The notes under the pieces were generated by a model. It did no database searches. It was not told where the DNA came from and saw only the letters and a list, made by a program, of their open reading frames with translations. Below, piece after piece: positions 1 through 9,125 of a stretch of DNA of 32,300 bases. Origin of the DNA: Candidatus Woesearchaeota archaeon (GTDB lineage: Archaea > Nanobdellota > Nanobdellia > Woesearchaeales > ARS49); the NCBI GenBank assembly GCA_026394935.1, contig JAPLZR010000119.1, positions 1 through 32,300 of the forward strand, in the 5' to 3' direction. A program made the position numbers and the translations under genes. Position 1 is the first letter of the stretch. Each line of letters opens with the position of its first letter.

Positions 1-492
1 ACTATACCCGTAAACAAGATAATTTCCACTACCCAAAGCCAATATACCATTATAAGTACTGCCGGTAAACTGAAGAGTCTTCATAGCAACAAGACTTCCA
101 TCAGTTTTATTCACTGTGACAAGAACTGCATTACTACCGCTAGTGTAGAGTGTGGTATAATACAATTCGTCATAAGTAGCATCTAAGAAAGAAGTTGCAG
201 CATCATCCTTTCCAATCTCGTCAGTCCTTGTAAGATAAGATTAATTAGGAGCAACATCTGCGGTTGCAGCACTAAAATCAGCAGCATAAGCAGCAATGGA
301 AGGACTTGCAAAAGGGACATCAACAAGTATAGAACGTCCTTCTTGAGCATAACTTACAGAGGTTCCCCAAGTAATGTCATTAAGCGCAGGAGCAACACTT
401 GTAGCGCCAAAATCAGAAACCATATTTGAATTAGCAGCAAAAACAGGCATTGCCAAAATCAGAACAATGAATAAGACATCAAACTTCTTCAC
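1..492 (-). CDS. Secreted repeat/propeller-like protein, partial, interrupted by in-frame TAA
   Basis: The N-terminus is a signal peptide (VKKFDVLFIVLILAMPVFAA). I place the start at the GTG at 490-492 because a GAGGTG site (499-504) lies 6 nt upstream; a TTG at 493-495 is the alternative. A TATA box (531-539) lies inside the end of ileS. After 83 codons the frame meets TAA at 241-243, yet the same frame stays open to the left edge of the window and encodes convincing protein, with stretches such as VNKTDGSLVAMKTLQF and GILALGSGNYLVYGY. These resemble beta-propeller or delta-60-type repeats. The product is probably exported and surface-exposed; its function is unknown. The stop could be a real nonsense mutation, a sequencing error or a readthrough site. 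The C-terminus lies outside the window. Confidence 0.6.
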
Positions 493-533
493 CAATTCAC
501 CTCTTGATTACAGAACTATAATAATGTCAGTAT

Positions 534-3500
534 TTAAACCTTATCCAGGAACATTTTGAACGATTTCTCCTTAATCTTTTCCTCAGCAAAGAAAGCGTGC
601 TTGCGCATAGGCTCAGCAGAACCAATCTTAACAGAAGCACCGCACTTCTCAGCAATCTTATCCTGCCATTTCTCAATCAACTTCACAGTACCAGCATCAG
701 ACTGAACGTAAACGTGAGCCTTGTCAGCCTTCAACATTCCAGCTTCCTTACGCAACTGCTGAACACGGCGCATAACCTCTCTCGCATAACCCTCAGCATC
801 AAGCTCAGGAGTACGCTCAGTATCTAAGTAAACAAGACCAAGAGGGAACTCGACCTCCAAAAACTTCTTAGGAACTTCCCTTTCAACAATAATATGATCC
901 TTGTTAAGCTCTATTATTTCCTTGTCAATCTTCACAGTAAACTTGCCCTTAGCCAAATCAGCAAGAACACTATTGGCAGACAATTCAGCAATCTTAGCCA
1001 TAATCTTCGGACTCTTAGCACCAAAAGACTTGCCAAGCGGACCAGCATTAGCCTTAAGCTTAATCTTGACCTCAGCAAACTCCTTATGACCGTGAACTTC
1101 CTTGCAGTTAGTCTGAACTTTAATCACGTCTTCCAATTCTTCCAAAGCCTCAAGCAAAACTTCATTCTGAGAAACAATCTCTACCTTCTTAATAGGCCAG
1201 CGCAAAGAGAGTTTTGCCTTCTCACGAGCAGAAAGAACAGCCTGAACAGCCTGGTCAGCAACAACCATCTGCTTCTCCAATTTTTCATCAATATCCTTCT
1301 CATTAAACTTGGGCCAGGCGCAGAAATGAATACTTTCATCTCCTCCGAACTCTTTCCTAAAATTCTGCCAAATCTGCTCTGAAATAAACGGAGCAATAGG
1401 AGCAAACAATTTCAAGATGTTCGACAAGCACTTGTAAGCTGTAAAAAGAACAGCCTTCCTATCATTCTCCCCGCCAACAGAACACTTGTCACGAACCATC
1501 TGAATATAACTCCTGCTAAGCGTGAGGTACAAATCTTCTATGACTGCAGGAATTTCATTAAGATGATATTCATCAAACAATTTGGTGACTTTCTTTATGG
1601 CAGTATTCATTTTTGAAAGCATAAAACGCTCTTCAACAGCACCCAAAGACTTCATAACAACGTCGTCCATCTCAGCCGGGTTCGTTTTGAGATCTTTAGC
1701 AAGATTAATCACGAAATTCTGCACGTTCCAAAGAACAATCAGATTCTTGTGCTTTATTTTAGCATCCTCGTGATTGAAATTCAAATCCAGACCAGGCTGG
1801 GCAGCGCCAATCTGATAATAACGCAAAGTATCAGCGCCATACTGGCTGATAATCTCATCAGGAGAAATAATGTTCTTCAAAGACTTAGACATTTTCCTGC
1901 CAGAAGAATCATTAATGAAACCGTGCATGTAAACCGCCTTGTAAGGAACCTGACCAAAACTAATCATACTCATACACATCAAACTGTTAAACCAGCCGCG
2001 AATCTGGTCCTTGCCCTCAAGAATAAGTTCCGGAAAGCCCATCTCCTTGAACGTCTTCTCATCAGAAGGATAATTCAAAGTGGCCCAAGGAGCAACACCC
2101 GAGTCAAGCCAGACATCAAGAACATCAGGAACACGAGACATCTCCTTACCACACTCGCACTTAAATTTAATCAGGTCAACCCAAGGACGATGCATGTTTT
2201 CAAGCTCTTTCCCCGATAATTTCTTCAGCTCAGCACGAGAAGAAACAACCTTACGTTTGCCACAAGCGCAAACCCAAATAGGCAAAGGAATACCCCAGAA
2301 ACGCTGACGCGAAATACACCAGTCCTGCAAAGACTTCAACCAACTGTCAAACCACTTATTGCCCGCCCAGTCAGGAACCCAGTAAACCTTCTTATTCTTC
2401 TCAACCATATCATCCTTCAACTTCTCAACAGCCAAAAACCATTGGTCAGTAGCCCTGAAAATAACAGGAGTCTTGCAACGCCAGCAATGAGCATACTCGT
2501 GCTCAACCTTCACAACATCAATAATGACGTTCTTTTCCTTCAAAGCCTGCACAAAACGGTCATCATCCTGCTTAGCAATCAAACCAGCAAGCGGACCCAT
2601 AACATCAGAAAAACAACCCTGCTCGTCAACCTCGTTAAATGAAGAAAGACCGCACTCCTTGCCAACCTCGAAATCCTCAGGACCACAGCCAGGAGCACAA
2701 TGCACCAAGCCAGAACCAGCATCAGTAGAAACATACTTCTCTGACAAGATGACACGGTGAGCATTCTTTTCCTTGTTCTGCTGATGGAATTTCACTTCAT
2801 CCTTAAACGGGTGAACGTACTTCGTGCCAGCAAGTTTCTCGCCCTTAATTTTTTCCAAAACCTCATACTTCTTGCCAGCAACAGCGCCAATAACGCCGGC
2901 AGCCAAAGCCTCTGCAAGAATCCAGACCTCGCTGTCAACCTTTGCCCTCAAATAAATAAAATCAGGATGAGCCATAACAGCCATATTAAAAGGCAAAGTC
3001 CAAGGAGTAGTAGTCCAAACGATCAAAAATTCATTAGGCTTGTTTTCTACCTGGAGTTTTACAAAAATAGAATCATCATTCCTCGTCTCGTATTCCAGTT
3101 CGTGCTTTGCCAAAGCAGTAGCACACCTCGGACACCAAGTCATCACCTTTTTGCCAATATACAAAAGCTTTCTCTCATCAGCCTTAGCCAAAGCCCACCA
3201 AGCACCCTCAATTTACTCGTTCTTGATAGTCATGTAAGGATTCTCCCAATCCATCCAAATACCCACGCGCTTAAACTCGGCAACCATAGGCCACAACTGC
3301 GAAAGAGCAAACTTCTGGCACTCATCAATAAAACGCGAAAGACCCAATTTGTTCAAGATTTCCTTCTTATCCTTAATACCAAGCTCTTTCTCAACAGCAA
3401 CCTCAATAGGCAAACCGTGCATATCAAAGCCAGGCTGGTCCCAAACATCAAAACCCTGCATACGCTTGTACCTAAGAATTGCATCCCTCAACGCCTTGCC

Positions 3501-3662
3501 CCAAGCATGACCAATATGAATCTTACCAGAAGTATAAGGAGGACCATCCAAGTAGTAAAACCGCTTCTTGCCCTTGTTCCTTTTTACTGCTTTTTCGTAG
3601 ATTTCATTATCCTTCCAAAAATCCAATACGGAAGGCTCTACAACCTTAAAGTCATAAGTCAT
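534..3662 (-). CDS. ileS: Isoleucyl-tRNA synthetase, interrupted by in-frame TAA at 3213-3215
   Basis: Class I synthetase that charges tRNA-Ile in the cytoplasm. Starting at the ATG at 3662 the frame spans 1042 codons, the usual archaeal IleRS length. HIGH is at residues 49-52 and KMSKS near 590-594 (GRKMSKSLKN). The CP1 editing domain carries the TTTPWTLP motif, and Cys pairs (CPRC, CWRC) look zinc-binding. The 3' third is the anticodon-binding region. Codon 150 is TAA, between MTIKNE and IEGAWWAL. In the family this site normally reads NEYIE.VWWAL, so the stop replaces a conserved Tyr (TAT/TAC to TAA). Downstream sequence shows no decay. A TTG at 3189-3191 could restart translation, but that would separate HIGH from KMSKS. 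A TATA box (3683-3693) 26 nt upstream indicates a leaderless mRNA. Confidence 0.93.
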
Positions 3663-3698
3663 GACTCAAAAGAAAAATAGGAGATTTAAAAAGGTATC

Positions 3699-4496
3699 TT
3701 AAGGATTAGGCGGCGGAGTGTTGTAGTAATTAATGTTGATTACCGGCGCCGGTGCATTAGGATTCGGGTTTGGCGGAACTGGTGCTGCTGGAGCAGGTGC
3801 TGGATTTACAGGAGCTGGAATTGCTGGTGCAGGTGCTGGAATTGCTGGTGCCGGAGCTGCGGCTTGTGTTGCTGCTGCTTGAGCTGCTTGCTGTGCCGCT
3901 TGGGCCGCAGTATTCTTTCTTATCTTGTAACCCACAAGTCCATAAAGACCTGCAAGCAAGCCCAAACCGCCCAAAAAGTAGAAAAGCCCTTTACCGCCTT
4001 TGCGGTCCTTTTGAGCATCTGTCTTAACATCTTCAAGATTATCTTCCAAAGTCTTGCTGCTATTATACCAAGGAGCATCCCTGCCTGTAAAATAACGATG
4101 CCTCTCGTTAGCTGATTGATAGTTATTCTGTCTTTGTTTGACGAAATTGTCAGACGGCTTGACATTACCAATCATTAAAGTTAAAGCCAAACCAGCACCA
4201 GCCAAAGCCAAACCTACGCCCCAAAGCTTTTTACTTGACCTATTATCTGCAAGTGGCTCGTAATGCTGTCTTGCAAGCTCGACAAGCTCATACTGCCTTG
4301 GTGTGGGCTGTGCAAAAGGAATATAGTGTGCTGGAGCGCCATCAGGGCGAACAAGCCTAAGTGGAGCGTGCAAATCACTGTGAAATGCCTGCCTACCTTG
4401 AGGATTATTTTGATAAAGTTGCGCCTGAACAGCCCGATTAAAAGCTTCTCCAGGATCTCGTTGCATCTCCTTTAAAATTGAGTCTGCGTTGGCCAT
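3699..4496 (-). CDS. Two-TM protein with Ala/Pro-rich tail, unknown function
   Basis: I do not recognise the family. There are two hydrophobic segments (about residues 97-117 and 176-197 when counted from the ATG at 4514) separated by a charged loop. A low-complexity tail of Ala, Gln and Pro (APAPAIPAPAPAIPAPV) follows, ending in INYYNTPPPNP. The tail DNA carries short tandem repeats around 3780-3860. The N-terminal 90 residues are soluble and helical in character. A TATA box at 4526-4534 would place transcription initiation near 4504. The ATG at 4496 (MANADS) is therefore a better start than the upstream ATG at 4514, which would lie before the mRNA begins. It may be a surface or cell-wall-spanning protein; this is inference only. 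Confidence 0.6.
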   Translation of the reverse strand: MANADSILKEMQRDPGEAFNRAVQAQLYQNNPQGRQAFHSDLHAPLRLVRPDGAPAHYIPFAQPTPRQYELVELARQHYEPLADNRSSKKLWGVGLALAGAGLALTLMIGNVKPSDNFVKQRQNNYQSANERHRYFTGRDAPWYNSSKTLEDNLEDVKTDAQKDRKGGKGLFYFLGGLGLLAGLYGLVGYKIRKNTAAQAAQQAAQAAATQAAAPAPAIPAPAPAIPAPVNPAPAPAAPVPPNPNPNAPAPVININYYNTPPPNP

Positions 4497-4525
4497 TTTC
4501 CTTCGAGAAACCATTGGCTTTCTTA

Positions 4526-4593
4526 CTTTATAAATCTTTCGGTTTTGTAGTCACTATAAAGTGGTTATTTTAAGCTGAGGAAGGTTTATATAT
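4526..4593. promoter_or_regulatory. Divergent promoter pair
   Basis: Two TATA boxes point outward. TTTATAAA at 4526-4534 serves the minus-strand Ala/Pro-rich gene. GTTTATATAT at 4584-4593 is centred 27 nt before the ATG at 4616 and so predicts a leaderless mRNA for the zinc-ribbon gene. Confidence 0.6.
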
Positions 4594-4615
4594 GGCTTTC
4601 CCATATTATAGAAGT

Positions 4616-4768
4616 ATGAACTTCAAATGCCACGGCTGCGGGAAAATATACCTCAAAAAAGGGCTCTGCTGCGGAAAAGCACTGGAAACAGTATGCCCAA
4701 TATGCGGTTTCGGAAAAGACTTCTGCACCTGCGAAGTGCCAAGCACGAAAGACGGAATAAAGAAATAA
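4616..4768 (+). CDS. 50-aa zinc-ribbon protein
   Basis: Short gene reading MNFKCHGCGKIYLKKGLCCG and ending in DGIKK. It has seven cysteines arranged as CHGC, CC, CPIC and CTC, enough for two small zinc-binding knuckles in a basic, Lys-rich protein. Such small archaeal zinc ribbons are often RNA- or ribosome-associated, but it does not match Nop10 or a ribosomal protein that I can name. A TATA box 27 nt upstream of the ATG, an intact frame and a stop that abuts the convergent kinase gene (its TGA begins at 4769) argue that it is real despite its length. Confidence 0.65.
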   Translation: MNFKCHGCGKIYLKKGLCCGKALETVCPICGFGKDFCTCEVPSTKDGIKK

Positions 4769-5296
4769 TCACCACTCGCTTGATATCCTGTATTTGATCT
4801 TCATATAATCCACTGCATTCTTAACAACAACATCTTTCGGCAGCAAAGCATTCAAAGGATGAATGCGAACGCCATTTCTGTGGAAAAAGTCCAGAGTCGG
4901 CCAGGAAATATTCCAGTAATCCTTAATGCGACGAGACATCGCTTCCAGAGTATCATCAGCTCTACCTTCCTCTGCCTGCTCAGGAGTACGGCACATACCG
5001 TCAACAAGCAAAGTATGATCAGGACTGATAACGCCGGAGGTTTTCCTGCCAATCACGGCTTCTTTATACATTGGAACGATTAAGCTGTCAGGAGTAAGCT
5101 CCCCGCGATGAAAATAACCATAAATCTCGTCTGCAAGAGGACCACCTTTTGCACGGGCTTCACGAATCAAATCACCTGAAGCAAGAAAATAAAAGTATCT
5201 TGGCAGCTCCTTTGCAATCGCTTTACCAACAGTGCCCTTGCCTGCGCAGGGAATTCCAAACAACAAAATTGATGGTACACGGTGATCTTTGTCCAT
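4769..5296 (-). CDS. Adenylate-kinase-like NMP kinase lacking the LID region
   Basis: Signature elements of adenylate kinase appear in order. The P-loop is GIPCAGKGT (residues 14-22), the NMP-binding element is SGDLIREA (40-47), a G-LTPDSLIV helix spans about 65-74, and LLVDGMCRTPEQAE (96-109) corresponds to the usual LLDGFPRT..QA. This is followed at once by GRADDTLEAMSRRIKDYW (111-128), which in normal enzymes (about 215 residues) lies some 60-75 residues later, after the strand and LID domain. The protein is only 175 aa and keeps a C-terminal helical tail. It therefore lacks the LID and its arginines, through a precise in-frame loss or as a family variant. It may bind nucleotides without normal catalysis, or act on another phosphate acceptor. 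A TATA-like element is at 5321-5334. Confidence 0.75.
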   Translation of the reverse strand: MDKDHRVPSILLFGIPCAGKGTVGKAIAKELPRYFYFLASGDLIREARAKGGPLADEIYGYFHRGELTPDSLIVPMYKEAVIGRKTSGVISPDHTLLVDGMCRTPEQAEEGRADDTLEAMSRRIKDYWNISWPTLDFFHRNGVRIHPLNALLPKDVVVKNAVDYMKIKYRISSEW

Positions 5297-5320
5297 TTTG
5301 TGCTGGAAACTATATTCTCT

Positions 5321-5349
5321 ATATTAATTTAAGCGCAAGATTTAAAAAC
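5321..5349. promoter_or_regulatory. Divergent promoter for kinase-like gene and basic-tailed gene
   Basis: An A/T-rich TATA-like element (reverse strand TTAAATTAATAT, 5321-5334) lies about 29 nt before the kinase ATG at 5296. ATTTAAAAAC (5339-5349) is centred 28 nt before the ATG at 5372. Confidence 0.5.
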
Positions 5350-5371
5350 GGGCTTTCTGCAACCCGAGAAT

Positions 5372-6040
5372 ATGCCACAAGAAGCAATAACAGAAATAGA
5401 CATGGACGTTTATTCAAGAAGAATAGGACCCTATTTTTCCTGGATTGAAAGCAAAATAGAAGGCGGATGGACGCAAAGCGAATCAGTCCAAAAAGACGTC
5501 TTGAAAGAGGCAAAATACCTGGCAACAACAATGCGAGCCAGATTCATACTAGGAGTATCAAAAGGAGACTTCTCAAAAGAAGTGCAAAGAACACTCGAAC
5601 TATTCGAGCTATCATTAGACGCGTTCCCAGAAGAAAGCGATGAAGTAGAAGCAAAAATAAGACATTTCGTAAAAGGAGTATCAGAAGAATTAGGCGCAGA
5701 GTTCATACCAGCTTCTTACAGAGAACCGCTGACGCCACAGCCACCAATGCCTGACCCATATCCAGGACCAGAACCAATGCCAGGACCAGAACCATTAGAG
5801 CCAGATGAGCCAGACGAAGAAACAATCAAGACCAAGCTAGTCAAAACAGAACCTGTCAAAAAAATCAAAATAGAGAAAAAAGTGCGAAGAGCAAAGATTG
5901 AAATTGAAACGCCAAAAGCAGTGAAAGCAAAACAGGCAAAAACACCAAAGCCAAAAATACAGGAAACAAAGCGCGAAAAACGCGGCAAAGGATTCTTCCT
6001 AGTCCGATGGGCAAAAGAATTCATATTCGGCGAAGACTAA
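5372..6040 (+). CDS. Hypothetical protein: helical head, Pro-rich linker, Lys-rich tail
   Basis: Not recognised. Residues 1-115 look like a compact helical domain containing a segment with YFSWIESKIEGGW. Residues about 120-150 are a Pro/Glu/Asp linker with repeated PGPEP. Residues 155-205 are Lys-rich with alternating K-x-K motifs, and the protein ends in an amphipathic aromatic segment (GFFLVRWAKEFIFGED) that could touch membrane or a partner. A TATA box 28 nt before the ATG and the stop just before the next promoter make it monocistronic. The basic tail suggests nucleic-acid or anionic-surface binding, which is inference only. Confidence 0.65.
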   Translation: MPQEAITEIDMDVYSRRIGPYFSWIESKIEGGWTQSESVQKDVLKEAKYLATTMRARFILGVSKGDFSKEVQRTLELFELSLDAFPEESDEVEAKIRHFVKGVSEELGAEFIPASYREPLTPQPPMPDPYPGPEPMPGPEPLEPDEPDEETIKTKLVKTEPVKKIKIEKKVRRAKIEIETPKAVKAKQAKTPKPKIQETKREKRGKGFFLVRWAKEFIFGED

Positions 6041-6087
6041 TTCTTCACAACGACACCTTTAAAAACACGATATGACTCTATAGTCAT

Positions 6088-6567
6088 ATGCGCGTATCAA
6101 TATGGATAGGGCTTCTGACATTCGGAATAGGAATACTCCTCTCATACCTCGCAGATGCGATGGTAAAAACACAGACAATCGGCGCATTGCAGACAACAGC
6201 AGCAACAATCGCCTCAATCATATTCATACTATTCTCAGCAACAATGCTCGGCGCAGGAGCAGGGCTTGTAATACACTGGATATTCGGCTTTGCATCACAC
6301 TGGAAAGCATTCATTGCAGAAATAATATTTTCTGTAATAATACTTATAATAGGTATAATAGCAACAATAATCAGCGGAAACGTCTGGACAGCCCTGCAGG
6401 CATTCATAACGTTCTTAACAGCCAGCATATCACTTCTTTTCCTGTCGTTCGTCACAATGTTCGGCGGAATATTTGAAGGATTCACATCAATAAAAAAATA
6501 CATAGAAAAAAGAGGAAAAAATGAACGAAAACCTGATAAAATTCGTGCAAAAGTCAGACGCGTTTGA
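6088..6567 (+). CDS. Small polytopic membrane protein
   Basis: Four hydrophobic segments cover most of the 159 residues (about 4-24, 37-66, 73-97 and 104-130), followed by a strongly basic cytoplasmic tail (KKYIEKRGKNERKPDKIRAKVRRV). No family is recognised. A TATA-like TTTAAAAAC is centred about 27 nt before the ATG. The 3' end overlaps the next gene by 47 nt in a different frame, so it is the first gene of an operon with the DUF483-like protein and DNA ligase. Confidence 0.65.
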   Translation: MRVSIWIGLLTFGIGILLSYLADAMVKTQTIGALQTTAATIASIIFILFSATMLGAGAGLVIHWIFGFASHWKAFIAEIIFSVIILIIGIIATIISGNVWTALQAFITFLTASISLLFLSFVTMFGGIFEGFTSIKKYIEKRGKNERKPDKIRAKVRRV

Positions 6568-7405
6568 CGCCAACTCCAAGCTAAAACTAATACTATTCCT
6601 ATCAGGCGCAAAACCATCAACTTACATACACATGCGCATAGAGAAGAATTTGCACGACAAGCACGAGTTTGAAGACCTGCTCAAAGAAAACAGCATATTA
6701 TTCGAAGCCAGCAGACCAAAAGGGTACGAAGAAATAACAGGAATAAAAGGCAATGCAGCAGTATGGAAGCTAAAAGGAACCTGGTACGGGTATGACCTGT
6801 TCAAAAACAAGGAATACAACGCAAAATTCCTCGAATACACCACACTCCTCAAACAGAAAAAACACGACACAGCAGACCAACTCGCAGGAGTCATATACGG
6901 GTATCCGGCATGCTGCACTGAAACATTCATAAGAGACCACAACAAAACACAACTCGCAAGAAAATACGGAGCATACCAATACTACAAAAGACTCCACGAC
7001 TGCGACCAAAAATTCCCATTCATCGCGCACACGCCATGCTCGCCAGTATGCAAACAAACCAAAAAGCTAAACCTGCAGTACGCGAGCACTGTAAAAAGAA
7101 AAGCGCCGGAATTCTACAAAAAATACGCCAAAAAAAGAACGTACAGAATACCCCTGATTGTTGATATAGAAAGCAGCGACGTCAAATGGAAAAAACAAGA
7201 CGGACACGACTACATGCTTATAACAAAGAATCCGCTGGAAGGAAAATACTGCCTGATAAGCTGGCTGTCAAGAGGAAAATACAAAAGAGGAACAATAATT
7301 GACGCGACAGCAACACTGCAGTACGACTATGCAATAATCGACGTGCACAAAAAAACAGGACACCTGAAAAACTTCCACCACGAAAGAAGATTCGCAAGAC
7401 TATGA
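6521..7405 (+). CDS. DUF483-like protein with GYPACC motif
   Basis: 294-aa soluble protein. The central GVIYGYPACCTETFIRDH element and a downstream HTPCSPVC pair of cysteines match my recollection of the archaeal DUF483 family, whose function is unknown; the arrangement suggests a metal or redox Cys centre. The C-terminal part is Lys- and aromatic-rich. The start overlaps the end of the membrane-protein gene, and the stop overlaps the ligase start by 4 nt (ATGA), so the three are probably translationally coupled. The tight linkage to DNA ligase hints at a nucleic-acid role, but nothing catalytic is visible. Confidence 0.6.
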   Translation: MNENLIKFVQKSDAFDANSKLKLILFLSGAKPSTYIHMRIEKNLHDKHEFEDLLKENSILFEASRPKGYEEITGIKGNAAVWKLKGTWYGYDLFKNKEYNAKFLEYTTLLKQKKHDTADQLAGVIYGYPACCTETFIRDHNKTQLARKYGAYQYYKRLHDCDQKFPFIAHTPCSPVCKQTKKLNLQYASTVKRKAPEFYKKYAKKRTYRIPLIVDIESSDVKWKKQDGHDYMLITKNPLEGKYCLISWLSRGKYKRGTIIDATATLQYDYAIIDVHKKTGHLKNFHHERRFARL

Positions 7406-9057
7406 AATTCTTAGAACTGGCACACCTCTACGAAAAACTAGAGAACACCAGCTCGTATATTGCAATGCGAGAAATACTGAGCGATTTCTTCAAAAAAACG
7501 CAAAAAGAAGAACTTGAGAACGCAGCCTATCTGACACTCGGACAGATAGCATCACAATATGCTGATGTCAACCTCGGCATGGCAGACAAAATGGCAGTCA
7601 AAGCCATAGCAATGGCAGGCGGAGAAAACGAAAAAGAGGTCCTGCAGCAATTCAAAAAACTAGGAGACATAGGAAAAACAGCAGAAAAACACGCAGGAAA
7701 AGGAACACTCACAGTCAAAACAGTATTTGAAACACTCCACAAAATAGCACAGGCAGAAGGAGGACAAAGCAGGGACAAAAAAATAAAACTGCTTGCAGGA
7801 CTGCTGTCACAGGCAAGCCCGCTCGAAGCAAGATACCTTGCGAGAATAGTTCTCGGAGACTTAAGACTCGGAGTAGGAGACAAAACAATACTCGACGCAC
7901 TCGCAACAGCATACGCGCACAAAGAAGCAAGAAAAGAATTAGAGCACGCTTACAACATCTGCCCAGACATCGGAATAATAGCAAGAACACTCGCGCACGG
8001 AGGCATCAACAGCATCAAAAAAATAGGCGTGGAAGTAGGAGTGCCAATACAATCAATGCTCTGCCAAAGAGTAAAAAACATAGAAGAAATTGAGCACAAA
8101 ATAGGATACCCTGTAATTGTAGAAGAAAAATACGACGGCGAAAGAGTGCAAGTGCACAAAGGCAAAAAAATAAAATTATATTCGCGAAGATTAGAGGACA
8201 TAACACTGCAATTCCCGGACATCGTACAGGCGATTAAAAAAGCAGTCAAAGGAAACTGCGTTCTCGACAGCGAAGTAATGCCAGTGGATGCGAAAGGAAA
8301 CCTCCTGCCATTCCAAATATTAATGCAAAGAAGAAGAAAATATGACATTCAGGAATACATCAAAAAAGTGCCTGTCGCGCTGTTTGTGTTTGATGTATTA
8401 TATGTCAATGGCAAATCATTGATAAGAGAAAAATACAGCAAAAGATACGCAATACTCAAGAGAATAGTCAAACAGACAGGACAAATAAAGCTCGCACTGC
8501 AGAAAACGTGCAAGGACTCAGACTGCATAGAAGACCTGTTCAACAAAACAGTAGAACACGGAGGGGAAGGAGTAGTAATCAAGAATCTCCACGGACCATA
8601 CGACGCAGGAGCAAGAGGATGGAACTGGGTCAAATGGAAGCCGGAATACGTCAAAGGATTACGAGACACATTTGACTTGGTCGTAGTAGGAGCTTATCAC
8701 GGCAAAGGAAGAAGAGCAGGAACATACGGAGCACTATTGTGCGCAGTATACGACGCGAAAAAAGACAAATTCCTCACGTTCTGCAAGCTGGGAAGCGGGT
8801 TCAAAGACAAAGAACTATTCGCACTCCTAAACAAATTCAAAAAAATAACGCACAAACCAGCAAGACTCGAAATAGCAAAAACAATAATGCCTGACGTATG
8901 GTTCGACCCGCGTTTTGTAGTAGAAGTAACAGGAGCAGAAATAACAAAATCACCAAACCACACAGCAGGATACGCACTGCGCTTTCCGAGATTCTTGCGC
9001 TGGAGAGAGAAGAAACCGGAACAGGCAACAACGCTAAAGGAAATACTGGGTTTCTGA
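7402..9057 (+). CDS. lig: ATP-dependent DNA ligase
   Basis: 551-aa archaeal/eukaryotic type I ligase that seals nicks in replication and repair. The N-terminal helical DNA-binding domain spans about 1-210. The adenylation motif I is EEKYDGERVQVH with the AMP-accepting Lys at 243. Later motifs include LYSRRLEDIT, VLDSEVMPVD, VFDVLYVNGK, EGGEGVVIKN-type (HGGEGVVIKN) and WVKWKPEY. The OB domain follows, and the C-terminus is the family-typical LKEILGF. Length and motif order are complete. It overlaps the DUF483-like gene by ATGA and terminates in TGA, which shows that TGA acts as a real stop in this genome. Confidence 0.95.
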   Translation: MKFLELAHLYEKLENTSSYIAMREILSDFFKKTQKEELENAAYLTLGQIASQYADVNLGMADKMAVKAIAMAGGENEKEVLQQFKKLGDIGKTAEKHAGKGTLTVKTVFETLHKIAQAEGGQSRDKKIKLLAGLLSQASPLEARYLARIVLGDLRLGVGDKTILDALATAYAHKEARKELEHAYNICPDIGIIARTLAHGGINSIKKIGVEVGVPIQSMLCQRVKNIEEIEHKIGYPVIVEEKYDGERVQVHKGKKIKLYSRRLEDITLQFPDIVQAIKKAVKGNCVLDSEVMPVDAKGNLLPFQILMQRRRKYDIQEYIKKVPVALFVFDVLYVNGKSLIREKYSKRYAILKRIVKQTGQIKLALQKTCKDSDCIEDLFNKTVEHGGEGVVIKNLHGPYDAGARGWNWVKWKPEYVKGLRDTFDLVVVGAYHGKGRRAGTYGALLCAVYDAKKDKFLTFCKLGSGFKDKELFALLNKFKKITHKPARLEIAKTIMPDVWFDPRFVVEVTGAEITKSPNHTAGYALRFPRFLRWREKKPEQATTLKEILGF

Positions 9058-9125
9058 AGTAATTAACCACTCCAGAGTAAATTCTGACGAAAAGCTTAAA
9101 AAACACTCCTGCGAAGCCAACAAAT

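Noticed and set aside
3213-3215. Pyrrolysine-type recoding
   Set aside because: Pyrrolysine uses TAG; the codon here is TAA and TAG is used as a terminator at 31637-31639.
2757-3680. 307-codon open frame opposite ileS, and similar long frames opposite purL and pyrEF
   Set aside because: They lie antisense to strongly conserved genes, have low-complexity, Asn/Leu/Thr-rich translations, and lack promoters or ribosome sites.
3771-3860. Short tandem repeats as a CRISPR or satellite array
   Set aside because: They are codon-level repeats of Ala-Pro-Ile inside a coding tail, without spacers.
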